Positions 28,014 through 38,290 of a stretch of DNA of 64,000 nucleotides are shown in pieces. The notes below the pieces were generated by a model. That model made no database searches, was not told the origin of the DNA, and saw only the letters and a program-made list of their open reading frames with translations. Source of the stretch: RFSX01 sp965248155 (GTDB lineage: Bacteria; Bacteroidota; Bacteroidia; Chitinophagales; Saprospiraceae); NCBI GenBank assembly GCA_965248155.1, contig CBDFIO010000001.1, positions 434,001 through 498,000 on the forward strand, given 5' to 3'. The position numbers and the translations under genes were made by a program. The number at the start of each line of letters is the position of its first letter. Positions within the stretch are counted from its first letter, which is position 1.

Positions 28014-30045
28014 TCTGATCTTTCAAAAGTAATAATATATAGTGAGCAGCAGACCAGCTGAAATTTTCAGACTCCATTCCTTGCCCTGTTAAAGGGTGAT
28101 AGTTTTCTCTTATTGATGGACCTTTCATTAAAACACCTTCAGCATTATGAATGAGTTTGTAAGTGGCCTCAAAAGCTTCTTGATGAAAACCATAATTCTG
28201 AAGACCTTTCACACCAAAGTATGCTTGATCAAGCCAAACAGGTCCTCTCCAATAACCCCGATCTGGAGTGAAGTCTGAATCGAACGAACTTAAGGTTTGA
28301 AAAGGGACTTTGGTGTTGAAGTAGTTTGCATCCATCATCTTATCTTTAACTGCTTCTGCTTGAGTTGAAGTAGCAATATTGGCCCATAATGGGATCCAGG
28401 CTTCACAACCAAAGCGTTTTATAAATTGAGTGCCGGATATATCTGTGTCAAAGAACCATCCGCTTTCTTGATTATAGAACTGATTCTTGATTTTCTCTTT
28501 TAATAATTCTGCTTGATTAATATAAAGATCTTTGTCTGCTTGTAATTCCAGTGTTTCAGCCATTTTGGTGATATAAATTTTATCTGCATAGAGGTATGCA
28601 TTTAGATCTACACTTTCTTGATTCAGAGAATAGGCTCCAGCACTGTTTTTTAGTATCTGACTGCTGTCAAATCTTACAGCATTGTCCATTCCACTTTCCC
28701 ATTTAGCGGCAATTAAGGATCCATCTGTTGATCCATATTCACAAATTCCATCACCATCATGATCTCTGTTGATGTACCACCATTTATGTTGCTTAATGAC
28801 TTTTGGATACATTTCTTTTATAAAATCAAGATCATTATGAATTTCAAATGTTTTCCAGATAGCCCAAGCGGAAAGGGGAGGTTTTGTATTTCTAAAATTG
28901 TGATTTTCAATCGTCGTATCCCTATAAACACAGTCTGCAATAAATCCATCATCTGACATAAAATCAAACATTGCTCTGATTTGGTCTTTAGCCAATTCGG
29001 GATTAACATGAGCTAATGCTACGGCGTGCTTCCAGCTATCCCAGGCCCAAAAACCATGAAACCACTCATAATGGTAACTCGGAAATAATCCAGCATGAGA
29101 AAGTTCTCCAGCCGGAATTCGCCAATTATTCTGTAATGTTAGATGAGATTTTGCTATCAGGTCTTTATAATTTTCGGTTTTCCAATGGGTATCTAACTTT
29201 TCATATAACTGTTGTAATTGTTTTTTCTTTTGATGCTTTCTCTTGTCAATAAGATCAGAATGCTTGCTTACTATTTCAGCTAACTGTTTTGCTTCTTCTT
29301 CTAAATTGTATTCGGGGAAAATAAAACTGTGAGAAAGTAATAAGGTTTTAGATTCCTTTGTCTTCAATTCTATATTGTCTATACTGATCTTATAGGCCTT
29401 ATTATTAATCTCAATGGCGGTAGCTGTATCTTGATGAACAGAAATATAAGCTTGTGCTGGACTTCTTTCAGATTTTAATAAAATCTTGTCATTTTCATTT
29501 GTAAGATCGAATCCATCAGTTATAATTTCACCACTCCATTGAGCATTGATTAGTAGAGCTTCTGAAGAAGTATTCGTAATTGTTGTTATGATTAAGGCAG
29601 AATGTGCAGAATTAAAAGCCAGGACCTGCTTGATCCTTATGTCACCATTTGTAAGTTTTTGCTCAAGGTGGCTGTTATAGCTATTTTGTTCAACTTCGAA
29701 TTTATTAAAGTCGAACTTATGATTTGATTTGGCATCTTCAAGATGTAGTGTGCTCAGATTTTTACTACACCAAACACCATTATCCTGAGTCATAAGAAAG
29801 GGCCCGGAAAAGCCTCCGTAATAATTTGGATCACTTGGCAATCCATACGCAAACCAAGCGCCTTGATCTGAAAATGCTAATGAAGTTCTATCTTTTGAAG
29901 ATTGTGGAGTTCCTTCATAGTTAAGCACATTGGAAGGATAATAAATTGGAAGGTTTTCAATTTTGTTTTTATCTGTCTCACAGCATAAAAAGAGAATCGA
30001 TAAGCTCATGTAAAACATTATTCCATACGATTTCCAATCGTTCAT
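28006..30045 (-). CDS. GH63-like (YgjK-type) alpha-glycosidase lipoprotein
   Basis: 679 residues, with a signal peptide ending LFLCCET (lipid Cys likely). A beta-sandwich N-terminal domain is followed by an (alpha/alpha)6 barrel from about 280. Motifs are FHGFWAWDSWKHAVA near 332, GYWRGPVWLDQAYFGV near 600 and ESENFSWSAAHY near the end, as in YgjK/GH63 and trehalase-like glucosidases. It would release alpha-linked glucose or related sugars outside the cytoplasm. It is cotranscribed with the GH2 gene (8-bp overlap). Confidence 0.82.
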   Translation of the reverse strand: MNDWKSYGIMFYMSLSILFLCCETDKNKIENLPIYYPSNVLNYEGTPQSSKDRTSLAFSDQGAWFAYGLPSDPNYYGGFSGPFLMTQDNGVWCSKNLSTLHLEDAKSNHKFDFNKFEVEQNSYNSHLEQKLTNGDIRIKQVLAFNSAHSALIITTITNTSSEALLINAQWSGEIITDGFDLTNENDKILLKSERSPAQAYISVHQDTATAIEINNKAYKISIDNIELKTKESKTLLLSHSFIFPEYNLEEEAKQLAEIVSKHSDLIDKRKHQKKKQLQQLYEKLDTHWKTENYKDLIAKSHLTLQNNWRIPAGELSHAGLFPSYHYEWFHGFWAWDSWKHAVALAHVNPELAKDQIRAMFDFMSDDGFIADCVYRDTTIENHNFRNTKPPLSAWAIWKTFEIHNDLDFIKEMYPKVIKQHKWWYINRDHDGDGICEYGSTDGSLIAAKWESGMDNAVRFDSSQILKNSAGAYSLNQESVDLNAYLYADKIYITKMAETLELQADKDLYINQAELLKEKIKNQFYNQESGWFFDTDISGTQFIKRFGCEAWIPLWANIATSTQAEAVKDKMMDANYFNTKVPFQTLSSFDSDFTPDRGYWRGPVWLDQAYFGVKGLQNYGFHQEAFEATYKLIHNAEGVLMKGPSIRENYHPLTGQGMESENFSWSAAHYILLLLKDQND

Positions 30046-30063
30046 ATTGTGAATTTATGATTT

Positions 30064-30071
30064 CAAAAATA
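30064..30071 (-). promoter_or_regulatory. Candidate -7 element of the GH63-GH2 transcript
   Basis: On the minus strand this reads TATTTTTG, a full match to the Bacteroidota -7 consensus TAnnTTTG, 19 bp before the ATG. No good -33 TTTG at a 19-21 nt gap is seen, so an activator may be needed. Confidence 0.4.
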
Positions 30072-30130
30072 GTTAATGGAAGCAAACATTTTGATTTTAA
30101 TTAGTGAGGAGAATTCAGCTCTTTGCTCAA

Positions 30131-30817
30131 TCAATTAAAATTGGAAAGAAACACTTCTTTGTATCCTGCTGAAATAGGAATCCTATCTTCATCGATGACA
30201 GCCTGATTGCCTTCGAGATATTTTACTTTCTCAACATTAACAATATATGATCGATGACATTGGACAATTCCGGAGCCCAGTTTTCCAATGTAAGAAGCAA
30301 GCCTGTCTTTAGTGACATATGTTTTACCTTCAGTATGAATTTTCACATAATCACCATGGGCTTCAATAAACAGGATCTCATTAATGTCCAACTTATACAG
30401 GCGTTTGTTTTCTTTGATAACCACATGTTTATTTGTCTCAGTCTCTTTGTTATGATTGTCGAAATAGAGCTTAATCTTATCTATTGTTTTAAGGAATCGG
30501 TCAAATGGAATAGGTTTTAGTAAATAGTCAAAAGCATTGTACTCAAAAGCGTCAATGGCATGATCGGGATTGGCTGTTATAAAAACAACAAGAGAATCAA
30601 GGTTTTGTGTTTTCAGGAAATCTAACCCACTGATTAAAGGCATATTTATATCCAGGAAGATGACATCTGCTTTACCGTTTTCAAGGAAATTTCTTAATTC
30701 CATTGCAGATTTAAATTCTTCAATTGTTGAAAAGTCATCAAGTTCTTTCAAATAATCAGAAATGATCTTTCTGGAAAGGGGTTCGTCATCGACGATGACA
30801 CAATTAATCTTTTCCAT
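30131..30817 (-). CDS. LytTR-type response regulator
   Basis: 228 residues. An N-terminal receiver domain (about 3-115) has the phospho-acceptor Asp56 in VIFLDINMP and acidic residues DDEP at 10-13. A C-terminal LytTR DNA-binding domain (about 125-225) has LFIEAHGDYVKIHTEGKTYV and CHRSYIVN. It is encoded directly after the sensor kinase with no gap. LytTR proteins bind paired direct repeats about 21 bp apart, and such a pair lies upstream of this operon at 32716-32744. Confidence 0.93.
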   Translation of the reverse strand: MEKINCVIVDDEPLSRKIISDYLKELDDFSTIEEFKSAMELRNFLENGKADVIFLDINMPLISGLDFLKTQNLDSLVVFITANPDHAIDAFEYNAFDYLLKPIPFDRFLKTIDKIKLYFDNHNKETETNKHVVIKENKRLYKLDINEILFIEAHGDYVKIHTEGKTYVTKDRLASYIGKLGSGIVQCHRSYIVNVEKVKYLEGNQAVIDEDRIPISAGYKEVFLSNFN

Positions 30818-31828
30818 TTACAATAAATTGATTTTGAGTTCTGAAATAAACCGGTTATCAAAGTGATCGTTAACCCATGTATATTTTCCGGGATAAATTA
30901 AGTCTAATCGCTTTCTTGCATTATTCAATCCGACGCCTCCCTCCTTTACATCTTCCTTTTCCTTGTTGTAGCTGTTTGAACTTCTAAGTTCTAATGTACC
31001 GTTCTGACTATCGACATGAATATTAATGTCAATAAACACGTCATCTTTATTGCAATGTTTGAACGTGTTTTCAACAATCGGAAGAAGAACTAAAGGTGCA
31101 ATCTGATATTCATTCACTTGTCCGGAAGTATTAAATTTCACTTCAGCACTTTCTTCAAGCCTTAATTTTTCAAGTTCAACATAATTTTTCAAGTAATCTA
31201 ATTCTTCATTTAATGGAACAAAATCAGATTGTGTTCTATAAAGAATATATCGCAAAGCGTCTGATAATTTTATGATGTAATTTTTCCCAAGCTCGTCAGA
31301 AAGTGTAGATAGAGAATAAATATTGTTCAAGCTGTTAAACAGGAAATGAGGATTCATCTGCGCTTTTAAACTGCTTAACTGCACTTCATGGTTTTCCTTT
31401 TCGAGTTTTATCTGAACGTCTTTAAGCTCAAACCAATTTTTTGCAAAAATAAAGAGAAACGAACCAATAAGATAAGCCAGAATGTACTGCGTGATTTCAA
31501 AATAGCTAAACATTGAAATAAAGTAATATCCGGGAAAGACCCATTCAGCGAGAAAATCAAAAACAAGATAGTGAAGGAGAATGCCAAGTGGAATTAAAAG
31601 AAGAACGAGTAGGGTATATAGCAATATCTTTTTCAGAATGATGAATCGATCTATGAGTTTGTAATTCATATAGACAATGATCATCAAAGGAATTTGGAAC
31701 AGTAAAGTGTAAATCCAATCTACTGTTCCATTATTGTAGTCTTTTGTAAATAACCTGAATAATATCAAGAACGAAACCATCCAAAACCCAATGTGGAACA
31801 AAACCGATTTTGTTATTATTCTTTGCAT
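30818..31828 (-). CDS. LytS/YehU-type membrane sensor histidine kinase
   Basis: 336 residues. Four membrane helices (about 8-28, 36-56, 68-92, 105-130) precede a His_kinase domain with LKAQMNPHFLFNSLNNIYSL (phospho-acceptor His), and the ATPase domain shows LPIVENTFKHC and GGVGLNNARKRL. It lacks a recognisable extracellular sensor domain, like many Bacteroidota kinases paired with LytTR regulators. It would phosphorylate the regulator at 30131. Confidence 0.93.
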   Translation of the reverse strand: MQRIITKSVLFHIGFWMVSFLILFRLFTKDYNNGTVDWIYTLLFQIPLMIIVYMNYKLIDRFIILKKILLYTLLVLLLIPLGILLHYLVFDFLAEWVFPGYYFISMFSYFEITQYILAYLIGSFLFIFAKNWFELKDVQIKLEKENHEVQLSSLKAQMNPHFLFNSLNNIYSLSTLSDELGKNYIIKLSDALRYILYRTQSDFVPLNEELDYLKNYVELEKLRLEESAEVKFNTSGQVNEYQIAPLVLLPIVENTFKHCNKDDVFIDINIHVDSQNGTLELRSSNSYNKEKEDVKEGGVGLNNARKRLDLIYPGKYTWVNDHFDNRFISELKINLL

Positions 31829-31837
31829 TACTCCTAA

Positions 31838-32659
31838 TTAAATTGAAACAAGATATTCTTCATCTGCGAAAAGATTTTCATCATTACCATACTTGCTTAC
31901 AAAAGCTCTCAATTCTTCAGTTGATGCTGTAAGAATTAAAAAATCGTCGATGACTTCATGCTTTAATCGTACACGTTTTTGCTTTATCAAGTCTTCAATG
32001 AATTCAGAATCAAATGATTGCAATATGATTCCATCATCACTAAAATTTACTTTTGCAAAAGTGTGTGCAAAAATGTTGTTGGAAGCAAACCTCATATTCT
32101 TTGACTCAGTATCCTCATGTGGGAAGAAATCGGCATAAGTCTCGCCATTAATTTTTGTGAGGTATACATTCATCATCTTTTTAGTGAAGTCACTCTCTGT
32201 CATTTCATAATAACTCAGAATATAATGGTCTAATTCTTCATAGTCGATTGTGCCATTCAATTTTTTGGTATTGTTTTCAACGATACTTTTTGTTGAATTC
32301 TCGAAACTGACCGGATTAGATTTGAACCAGCCTGACTTTGCGGTTGCTGTGGCATTTACAGCTCTTTCAAAAGTCCACTTTGCTGAAGTTTCAAACTGTG
32401 AGAATGTTATATTCATTTTTGAAGTATCGGCTTCAGGGATATGATCTTTAATCATTGATCCCATATTGTTTGCGAACTGATCGAAAATGCTGTCTTTAAA
32501 CATTTGAATTTCTTCTCTGTCGGAATTTTCATCCATCCACTCTCCTATAATTCTGTCATTAAGAACTATATCATTTTCTGTATAAATTGGATGAAGTGAT
32601 GGAATACAGCTTACAGCGAACAAACATATTACGATCGTCAGTAATTTCAATTTTTTCAT
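31838..32659 (-). CDS. Lipoprotein of unknown function, first gene of the LytS/LytR operon
   Basis: 273 residues from ATG 32659. The lipoprotein signal (MKKLKLLTIVICLFAVSC) fits this start well. An in-frame ATG at 32686 lies inside the -7 promoter element, so it is unlikely to be used. The mature part begins IPSLHPIYTENDIVLNDRII and has a repeated beta pattern with charged loops (LIGEW-like strands). It may sense or respond to a cell-envelope signal for the downstream kinase, 9 bp away. That role is inferred from position. Confidence 0.72.
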   Translation of the reverse strand: MKKLKLLTIVICLFAVSCIPSLHPIYTENDIVLNDRIIGEWMDENSDREEIQMFKDSIFDQFANNMGSMIKDHIPEADTSKMNITFSQFETSAKWTFERAVNATATAKSGWFKSNPVSFENSTKSIVENNTKKLNGTIDYEELDHYILSYYEMTESDFTKKMMNVYLTKINGETYADFFPHEDTESKNMRFASNNIFAHTFAKVNFSDDGIILQSFDSEFIEDLIKQKRVRLKHEVIDDFLILTASTEELRAFVSKYGNDENLFADEEYLVSI

Positions 32660-32679
32660 TTTTTCATTTTTTGTTGACA

Positions 32680-32711
32680 CAAACATGAATGGTAAATGTG
32701 TTCAACTCAAA
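32680..32711 (-). promoter_or_regulatory. Promoter of the lipoprotein-LytS-LytR operon
   Basis: On the minus strand, TTTG (32711-32708) and CATGTTTG (32687-32680) are separated by 20 bp, matching the Bacteroidota -33/-7 pattern with one mismatch. The predicted transcript start lies just before the ATG at 32659. Confidence 0.6.
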
Positions 32712-32715
32712 AAAT

Positions 32716-32744
32716 GTCGTTGAATGAGAAGAAATAGTCGTTGA
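32716..32744 (-). promoter_or_regulatory. Putative LytTR binding site: direct repeat with 21-bp period
   Basis: GTCGTTGA occurs twice on the plus strand, at 32716-32723 and 32737-32744, exactly 21 bp apart. The core CGTTGA fits the second part of the LytTR consensus. The pair sits 5 bp upstream of the -33 element of the operon coding the LytTR regulator, the position expected for an activator contacting RNA polymerase. The known AgrA/ComE spacing gives the same period. Confidence 0.6.
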
Positions 32745-32916
32745 GTCATGATGTTCTGACTAAAATATGTTGGAAGATAAATAACACAAATAACTTGGGT
32801 GCAATTCTTTGATTTATTTGAATAGAATAGACCAATGAAGGAATTAGTCTATTGACCAAGTTCTATAGAGCCAATCTTTTATTGAGCAGAGGGCAGATTT
32901 GAATATATAGACTTAC

Positions 32917-34206
32917 TTATGATTTTTCATAGACTCTCACATGATCGATAATAAGTTTTTGAGATTCCATTGTTTCATCCAAGCCTTTGAGTCCTCCCCA
33001 GCCACCACCAATGGCAAGATTAAGGATAAGGTTCTGTGCTTTATTATAGGGCCATGCCAGTTCGGTTTTGGTATCATTATAATCAAAGTATTCTTGTCCA
33101 TCTACGAATGCCTTGATATAATCAGGAGTCCACTCAATCGTATAATCATGAAATTCAGCGTTCATATTTTTGACATCAAGAATCTTGGTGGGCTGATTTC
33201 CTAACTTAAAATAATAGGCACCGCAATGGATGGAAGCATGTGCTTTACCATCTCCTGTTACATTATCGATTTCATAGCCTACACATTCAAGAATATCAAT
33301 TTCACCACAGTATGGCCATGATAATTCATCTATATATTCATCTCCTAAGGTCCAACCCGCAGCCCAGTTTCCTTTGTGCACCGGAACTTTCGCTCTTATG
33401 TCAATTTTGCCATACAGAAATGTGACTTTACCCCGTGTTGTTAACCGGGCAGAAGTCCATTGATGACCATTATCATTTTTTAGTGCTTCAATAATTAGAC
33501 TTCCGTTTTCTAGTCTGGCATTTTCAATCCTGTTCTCAGTATAATATTCAAGCTCGTTGTTGCCCCAGCCCCAATCACCGATGTCATAGGTCCATTTGCT
33601 TGTATCTGGAATACCTTCACCATCAAACTCGTCAGACCAAACAAGTTTCCATTCTTCTCCATCTGTTTTTTGAGTCATCGTAACAGGTGTTGTTTGATGT
33701 TTCTTGATCAAAGTAAATGTGATTTTATCCACCTTGATGTTATTCCCTTTTAGATGTAGTTTTATCTTATGAAAGCCTTTGTTTAATGGACTTCCATCTT
33801 TAACAGATACTTTAAATGATTCACTTTTTGAAATTGAGAAAGAACCAGTGATGTTGTAAGTTCTGTCATCTTTATTATCGATATAGTCCTCAATCCAGGC
33901 TGTTGTATTTTCAGTGTCTGAATAAGCCAACAGTTCGAGTTTGTATCTTCCTGCAATTGGAATCTGAACGTCATAAGCCAACCAGGAATCACCATTGGAA
34001 GAATTAATATAACTTCCATCCTGCACACTCAATGCCCCTTTTTGCTCAACATAATTTTCGGCTTCTATTACCAGACCATTTTCAGTGTAGACATGTTCTT
34101 TTACTTCAATATTACTTTCCGAAGTAGATTTATTCGAACACGAGATAAACAGTATGAACATCAATACGATGAAGGATGAGTTGATTTTAAATAGATTGGT
34201 AAGCAT
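32917..34206 (-). CDS. GH16 endo-beta-glucanase lipoprotein with a CBM6-like domain
   Basis: 429 residues. Lipobox ISCS (Cys23), a CBM6-like beta-sandwich (about 44-165; AYDVQIPIAGRYKLELLAY), and a GH16 domain (about 185-428). The catalytic motif GEIDILE gives Glu302, Asp304 and Glu307; WGWGNNELEYYTENRI and the tail DHVRVYE are typical of laminarinases. It would cut beta-1,3-glucan (possibly mixed-linkage) on the cell surface. It lies downstream of the MFS porter and GH30 genes, supporting a beta-glucan role. Confidence 0.92.
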   Translation of the reverse strand: MLTNLFKINSSFIVLMFILFISCSNKSTSESNIEVKEHVYTENGLVIEAENYVEQKGALSVQDGSYINSSNGDSWLAYDVQIPIAGRYKLELLAYSDTENTTAWIEDYIDNKDDRTYNITGSFSISKSESFKVSVKDGSPLNKGFHKIKLHLKGNNIKVDKITFTLIKKHQTTPVTMTQKTDGEEWKLVWSDEFDGEGIPDTSKWTYDIGDWGWGNNELEYYTENRIENARLENGSLIIEALKNDNGHQWTSARLTTRGKVTFLYGKIDIRAKVPVHKGNWAAGWTLGDEYIDELSWPYCGEIDILECVGYEIDNVTGDGKAHASIHCGAYYFKLGNQPTKILDVKNMNAEFHDYTIEWTPDYIKAFVDGQEYFDYNDTKTELAWPYNKAQNLILNLAIGGGWGGLKGLDETMESQKLIIDHVRVYEKS

Positions 34207-34247
34207 ATGTTTGAATTTGTTTTTTGTAATAGTTTATAAGAGTAAGA

Positions 34248-35798
34248 TTAATGAACCAACAGTTTTTCAAGCTCTTCGAGAGATTTTCCTTTTGTCTCCG
34301 GAAGCTTAAGGACAATAAAGATTAATCCCAATACAGCAAAAATACCATAGATCATGAAGGTCATCGAGCTACCCAAAGTGTCCAATTCCCATGGGAAAAC
34401 CAATTGAACCAAGAAACTGACGGCAGAATTTACCAATCCCACAAAAGAGATAGCAAGGCCTCGAATCCAATTTGGAAACAGTTCTGAAAACAGGACCCAC
34501 ATAACAGGGCCCACTGATATTGCGAACGAAGCCACAAAGCCAAGTATTCCAATAAGAATAAGCATGGCATTTATTTTTACAGATGACGTTAATAATTGAG
34601 ATTCATTGGCTTGAGCCATTTCTGCTCCCAGAACTTCGCGCGTTGCTTTTTTAAAGCTGACATCGCTGGTATATGTCTGCCCAATCATAGGAGCAAGTAA
34701 TTCTTGATTTATTTCAGTAGGAAGTGTTTGGACTGATTCAGAAGTAAGTGTATATGTCGCTTGACGAAATCCATAAGACAATAAGAACATTGTAAGTATT
34801 ATCCCTGACACTCCGACGACAAGAAGGGGCTTTCTGCCCAGTTTGTCAATTAATAGAATAGCAATGACTGTGAAGACCAAATTGACTAAGCCTACAAGTA
34901 TGGCTTGCATAAAAGAAGCATCGGTTCCGATTCCGGATTGTTCGAAAATCATTGGTGCATAGAAAAAGACGGAATTGATTCCTGTAATTTGTTGCAGTAT
35001 TCCAATAACCAAACCTATTGTTAAAACAAGTCTCAGTCCTGGTGTGAACAATTCCTTAAGAGGAGTTTTAGTTTTTTCTTCTCCCATACTGTCTTTTACA
35101 GATTGTATTACATTTTGTGCTTCGTCTTCGTCAGCCGCTTTTCTCATTATTTGGAGAGCTTCATCATAATGGCCTTTCATGGCCAGCCAACGTGGACTTC
35201 TTGGAACGATAAATAATGAAAAGAAATATAGTATTGCGGGTACCGCTTCCAAGCCAAGCATCCACCTCCAATTATATTCTCCAAATTTCAAATTTTGTGC
35301 CCACGATGCATTTGAGTCTCCTAATTGAAGTATCATATAATTTGTAAAAAATGCCACGGAGATCCCAAGTACAATATTCAATTGATTAAAAGATACCATT
35401 CTGCCTCTCATAGCAGGTGGAGCGATTTCAGCGATATACATCGGCGCAATAATTAAAGAAGCACCAACTCCTAGACCACCTATCATTCTTGCTATAACTA
35501 AAACAATAAATGAGGGTGCAAGGGCCGAGCCAACAGCTGAAATAAAATATAATAATGCAGCATAAGACAAAACTCGTTTCCGACCGATTTTATCGCTAAG
35601 CGGTCCAGCTGTCATCATAGCAAAGGTGGCTGATAAAGTAAGAGATCCTACAGCCCAACCCAACTGAATTTTAGTAAGGTCAAATTCTAGTTCGATAAAT
35701 TTATTTACACCTGAAATAACCGACGCATCAAAACCCATCAGGAAACCACCAAGGGCTACGATAAGGGCTACCATCACAACAAAATAATTCTCACTCAT
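34248..35798 (-). CDS. MFS sugar porter
   Basis: 516 residues with twelve predicted helices. Sugar-porter signatures are GPLSDKIGRKRVL near 66-78, PRSPRWLAMKGHYDEA near 197-212, QQITGINSVFFYAP and the end motif PETKGKSLEELE. There is an unusually long loop between helices 9 and 10 (about 365-405). It probably brings a monosaccharide or disaccharide into the cell by proton symport, most likely the product of the GH30/GH16 enzymes encoded on both sides. Confidence 0.92.
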   Translation of the reverse strand: MSENYFVVMVALIVALGGFLMGFDASVISGVNKFIELEFDLTKIQLGWAVGSLTLSATFAMMTAGPLSDKIGRKRVLSYAALLYFISAVGSALAPSFIVLVIARMIGGLGVGASLIIAPMYIAEIAPPAMRGRMVSFNQLNIVLGISVAFFTNYMILQLGDSNASWAQNLKFGEYNWRWMLGLEAVPAILYFFSLFIVPRSPRWLAMKGHYDEALQIMRKAADEDEAQNVIQSVKDSMGEEKTKTPLKELFTPGLRLVLTIGLVIGILQQITGINSVFFYAPMIFEQSGIGTDASFMQAILVGLVNLVFTVIAILLIDKLGRKPLLVVGVSGIILTMFLLSYGFRQATYTLTSESVQTLPTEINQELLAPMIGQTYTSDVSFKKATREVLGAEMAQANESQLLTSSVKINAMLILIGILGFVASFAISVGPVMWVLFSELFPNWIRGLAISFVGLVNSAVSFLVQLVFPWELDTLGSSMTFMIYGIFAVLGLIFIVLKLPETKGKSLEELEKLLVH

Positions 35799-35841
35799 AT
35801 TTCTTTTTTAGTTGGTTTAAATCTCTGTTTGTTTAAGTCCA

Positions 35842-37331
35842 TTAAGATCCGATAATTATAGTTTGTATAGCATTATCATCAATCGTGATTATTGTTTCTT
35901 TCTGATCATGAAGAAGCACAAAACTTTTCGAATCCGGAGTCATGTTTAATACGATTGCTGCTATAGAACCATTTGGATTTTGAGCCGCTGTTATCATTAA
36001 ATCTTTATCAGAGCATTCGTGTCCTATCCGAACGGCACCAGGCCTGATGTATTTACTGAAATGAGACAGTGTATAATACAGGGTGTGTAATATACTTCAT
36101 CTTTATCGGGATCAACAATCACAGGAGCGACACACCAGTTGCTGGCCCAATTTGGTCCTCCTTGTCTGTCCAATATCATATTCCAGTCTACCCATCCTTC
36201 AACCCAATTATTCAAACAAACAATGATGTCTCTGGCATATCTATATACGGGAACGTACTTAGGGTGGTACTTTTTATCCTCAGGAGATGCCCAATCCCAT
36301 CCCCAGTCAGTGGTTTCCTTTTTCCAATACCATGCATCATCTTGCCAGTGAGGAATCTCTGCATCTACACAGGCTTCTGTTTGAATAAGGTGCTTGTCGG
36401 GGGCATGTTCATGTGCAAAGTTTAAAGCGTCCGGAAACCAATCGTAAGTACTAGCATACCAATGTAAAGCTGTTCCATAGAAATACTTTGAACTCTCTTT
36501 GCTTTTGAATAAAGTTTTAACCCATTTTTCTAATTCATGGTCACGGTTTTGATCATAGCCGAGAATCTTAACATCGTGATTGTCTGATTCAAGTTTTGGC
36601 CCCAAATGATTATTTACGAAATCCAACATTTCTTCAGGGGTAAAATGCATACTTTCCCAATTGCTATCATTACCCAAGGGTTCATTTTCTACGGTAATCC
36701 CCCAAATGTCAATTCCTTCCTTTTTGTAGGCTTCCAGATATTTCGAGAAAAATAGAGCCCAGGTATTATAATATTCCGGAAGTAATTTTCCACCCTTCCA
36801 ATCCTTATTGTCTTTCATCCAGGGTGGGGCAGTCCATGGTGAAGAAATTATCTTAAACCCTTCCTCTGAAATATCCATTGCTTCCTTTATCATTGGTATA
36901 ATGTCGTCTTGATCTTCTATTATTGTAAAGGAACTAAGCGATGTATCTCCATCTAGTGGTGCATAGGAATAATTTCCCAAAGAAAAATCACAAGAGTTTA
37001 TATGTGTGCGTGTAAGAGAATATTGTGCGCCTTGATTTCCAAAATAGGCCTCCAGTACTTCTTTTCTATTGTCGAGGCTAAGTTTATTTAGAAGGTAAGC
37101 CGACGACTCAGTGAAAGATCCTCCAAATCCTGTTATAGATTGAAATTTTTCATCTGAACTTATATTAATGCTGACAGGTGTGGCTGCTGACTCAAAGTTT
37201 GTAAGTTTTTCAAGCTTTTGGCCTTTGGATGAGCTCTGGTAAACATCTACAATAAGCTTGTTAGGCTTAGGTTGACATCCGCTTGCAAGGCTAATTGTCA
37301 GGATTATCAAGATTATCGAATTCAATTTCAT
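35842..37331 (-). pseudogene. GH30 beta-glycosidase lipoprotein with a late frameshift
   Basis: The enzyme acts on beta-glucosides or beta-1,6-glucan by family. Lipoprotein signal from ATG 37331 ends LASGC. The catalytic acid is Glu in TVENEPLGN, and the nucleophile Glu is in IQTEACVD, about 100 residues later. The frame shifts near 36085, where ACACCC probably lacks one C. The open frame then stops at 36024 after foreign residues (CIIHCLISV...), while the true tail continues in the other frame (YYTLSHFSKYIRPGA, ending TIIIGS) to 35842. The restored length is about 496. Both catalytic residues are before the break, but the beta-sandwich end would be lost. Confidence 0.88.
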
Positions 37332-37490
37332 CTTTCTGTAAATTGTGCTAGCCAAAGTAAGCGTTTGCCGTTTATTAATGAAAAATAGAGCTACAACTCT
37401 ACTTTCTCAGTAGAAGAAATACTTTCTCATTACTACATCAGAATGTAAATAGTATCAAATTCTAGGTGTTTAGCTTAGAATGCCTCGAAA

Positions 37491-38290
37491 TTAGATGGAG
37501 CTCAGTATTTTTCTGATTTCGCTTTTGTAGACTTCGCTTTTGTGAATATTATTATGACCTGCCTTAGCAATTGGAATTAGAACCGTGTTGGAATTTTCTT
37601 TGTTTAGGCTAACTGCATGAGAATATGGAATCAATTGATCTTTTTGACCGTGTAAAATATAAATTGGGCATTGAACAGATTTGATAAACTTATTGGTTTC
37701 TAATGTAAATTCAATAAGGGTAAAGGCAATATTTTCGTTTTTTGTTTAATAAGTGAAATAAGACTGTAATAAGGCGAGTTCAGAATCAAGGAATTTGGGT
37801 TATTATTTGATGCTAGGTAGGTGGCGATTCCGGTTCCTATTGAAGTGCCGCAAAGGACAATGGTGTTTTCAGGATACGTAACTTTTAAATAATCATATAC
37901 TTTCTGAGCATCCTCTAATAATTGCGCTTCAGATTGAATTTTCCCTTCACTCTTTCCATACCCTCGATAATCCAAGAAAAGAATATCATGGCCTGCAACT
38001 ATAAATGAATTTGCTTGGTGACCCCAACCCTGGATTGTTCCACCATTACCATGAAAATATAAGACAACTCCTTTTGAGTTTGGGTTTTTAAAAAGAATAG
38101 CATTTAGGTTAATATCATCATCAGTTTGAATATTTATTTCTTCAAATTCATTATCGAATCTGAATTTATAATTAGGATTGAGTTTTGTTGCCGGGAAAAT
38201 AAAACTCTCTTGAAAACTATATAAGAGTAAACCTCCGATAATATAGGCTACAAGAATTCCGATTGATAAGATGATGAGCTTTCTTTTCAA
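37491..38290 (-). pseudogene. Membrane-anchored alpha/beta hydrolase, frameshifted
   Basis: N-terminal membrane helix (about 5-25), then an alpha/beta-hydrolase core: VVLYFHGNGG (oxyanion region), FLDYRGYGKSEG, and nucleophile Ser in LCGTSIGTG. The open frame ends at 37700 after LIKQKTKILPLPLLNLH. Adding one A to the run CAAAAAACG near 37740 restores a frame through PIYILHGQKDQLIPY (acid Asp), AGHNN (catalytic His) and a stop at 37491, giving about 266 residues. The start is TTG, overlapping the TGA of the methyltransferase gene (TTGA). Substrate unknown. Confidence 0.82.

Noticed and set aside
24876..35798. Standard polysaccharide utilisation locus
   Set aside because: No SusC/SusD pair in the window; called only a sugar-use region.
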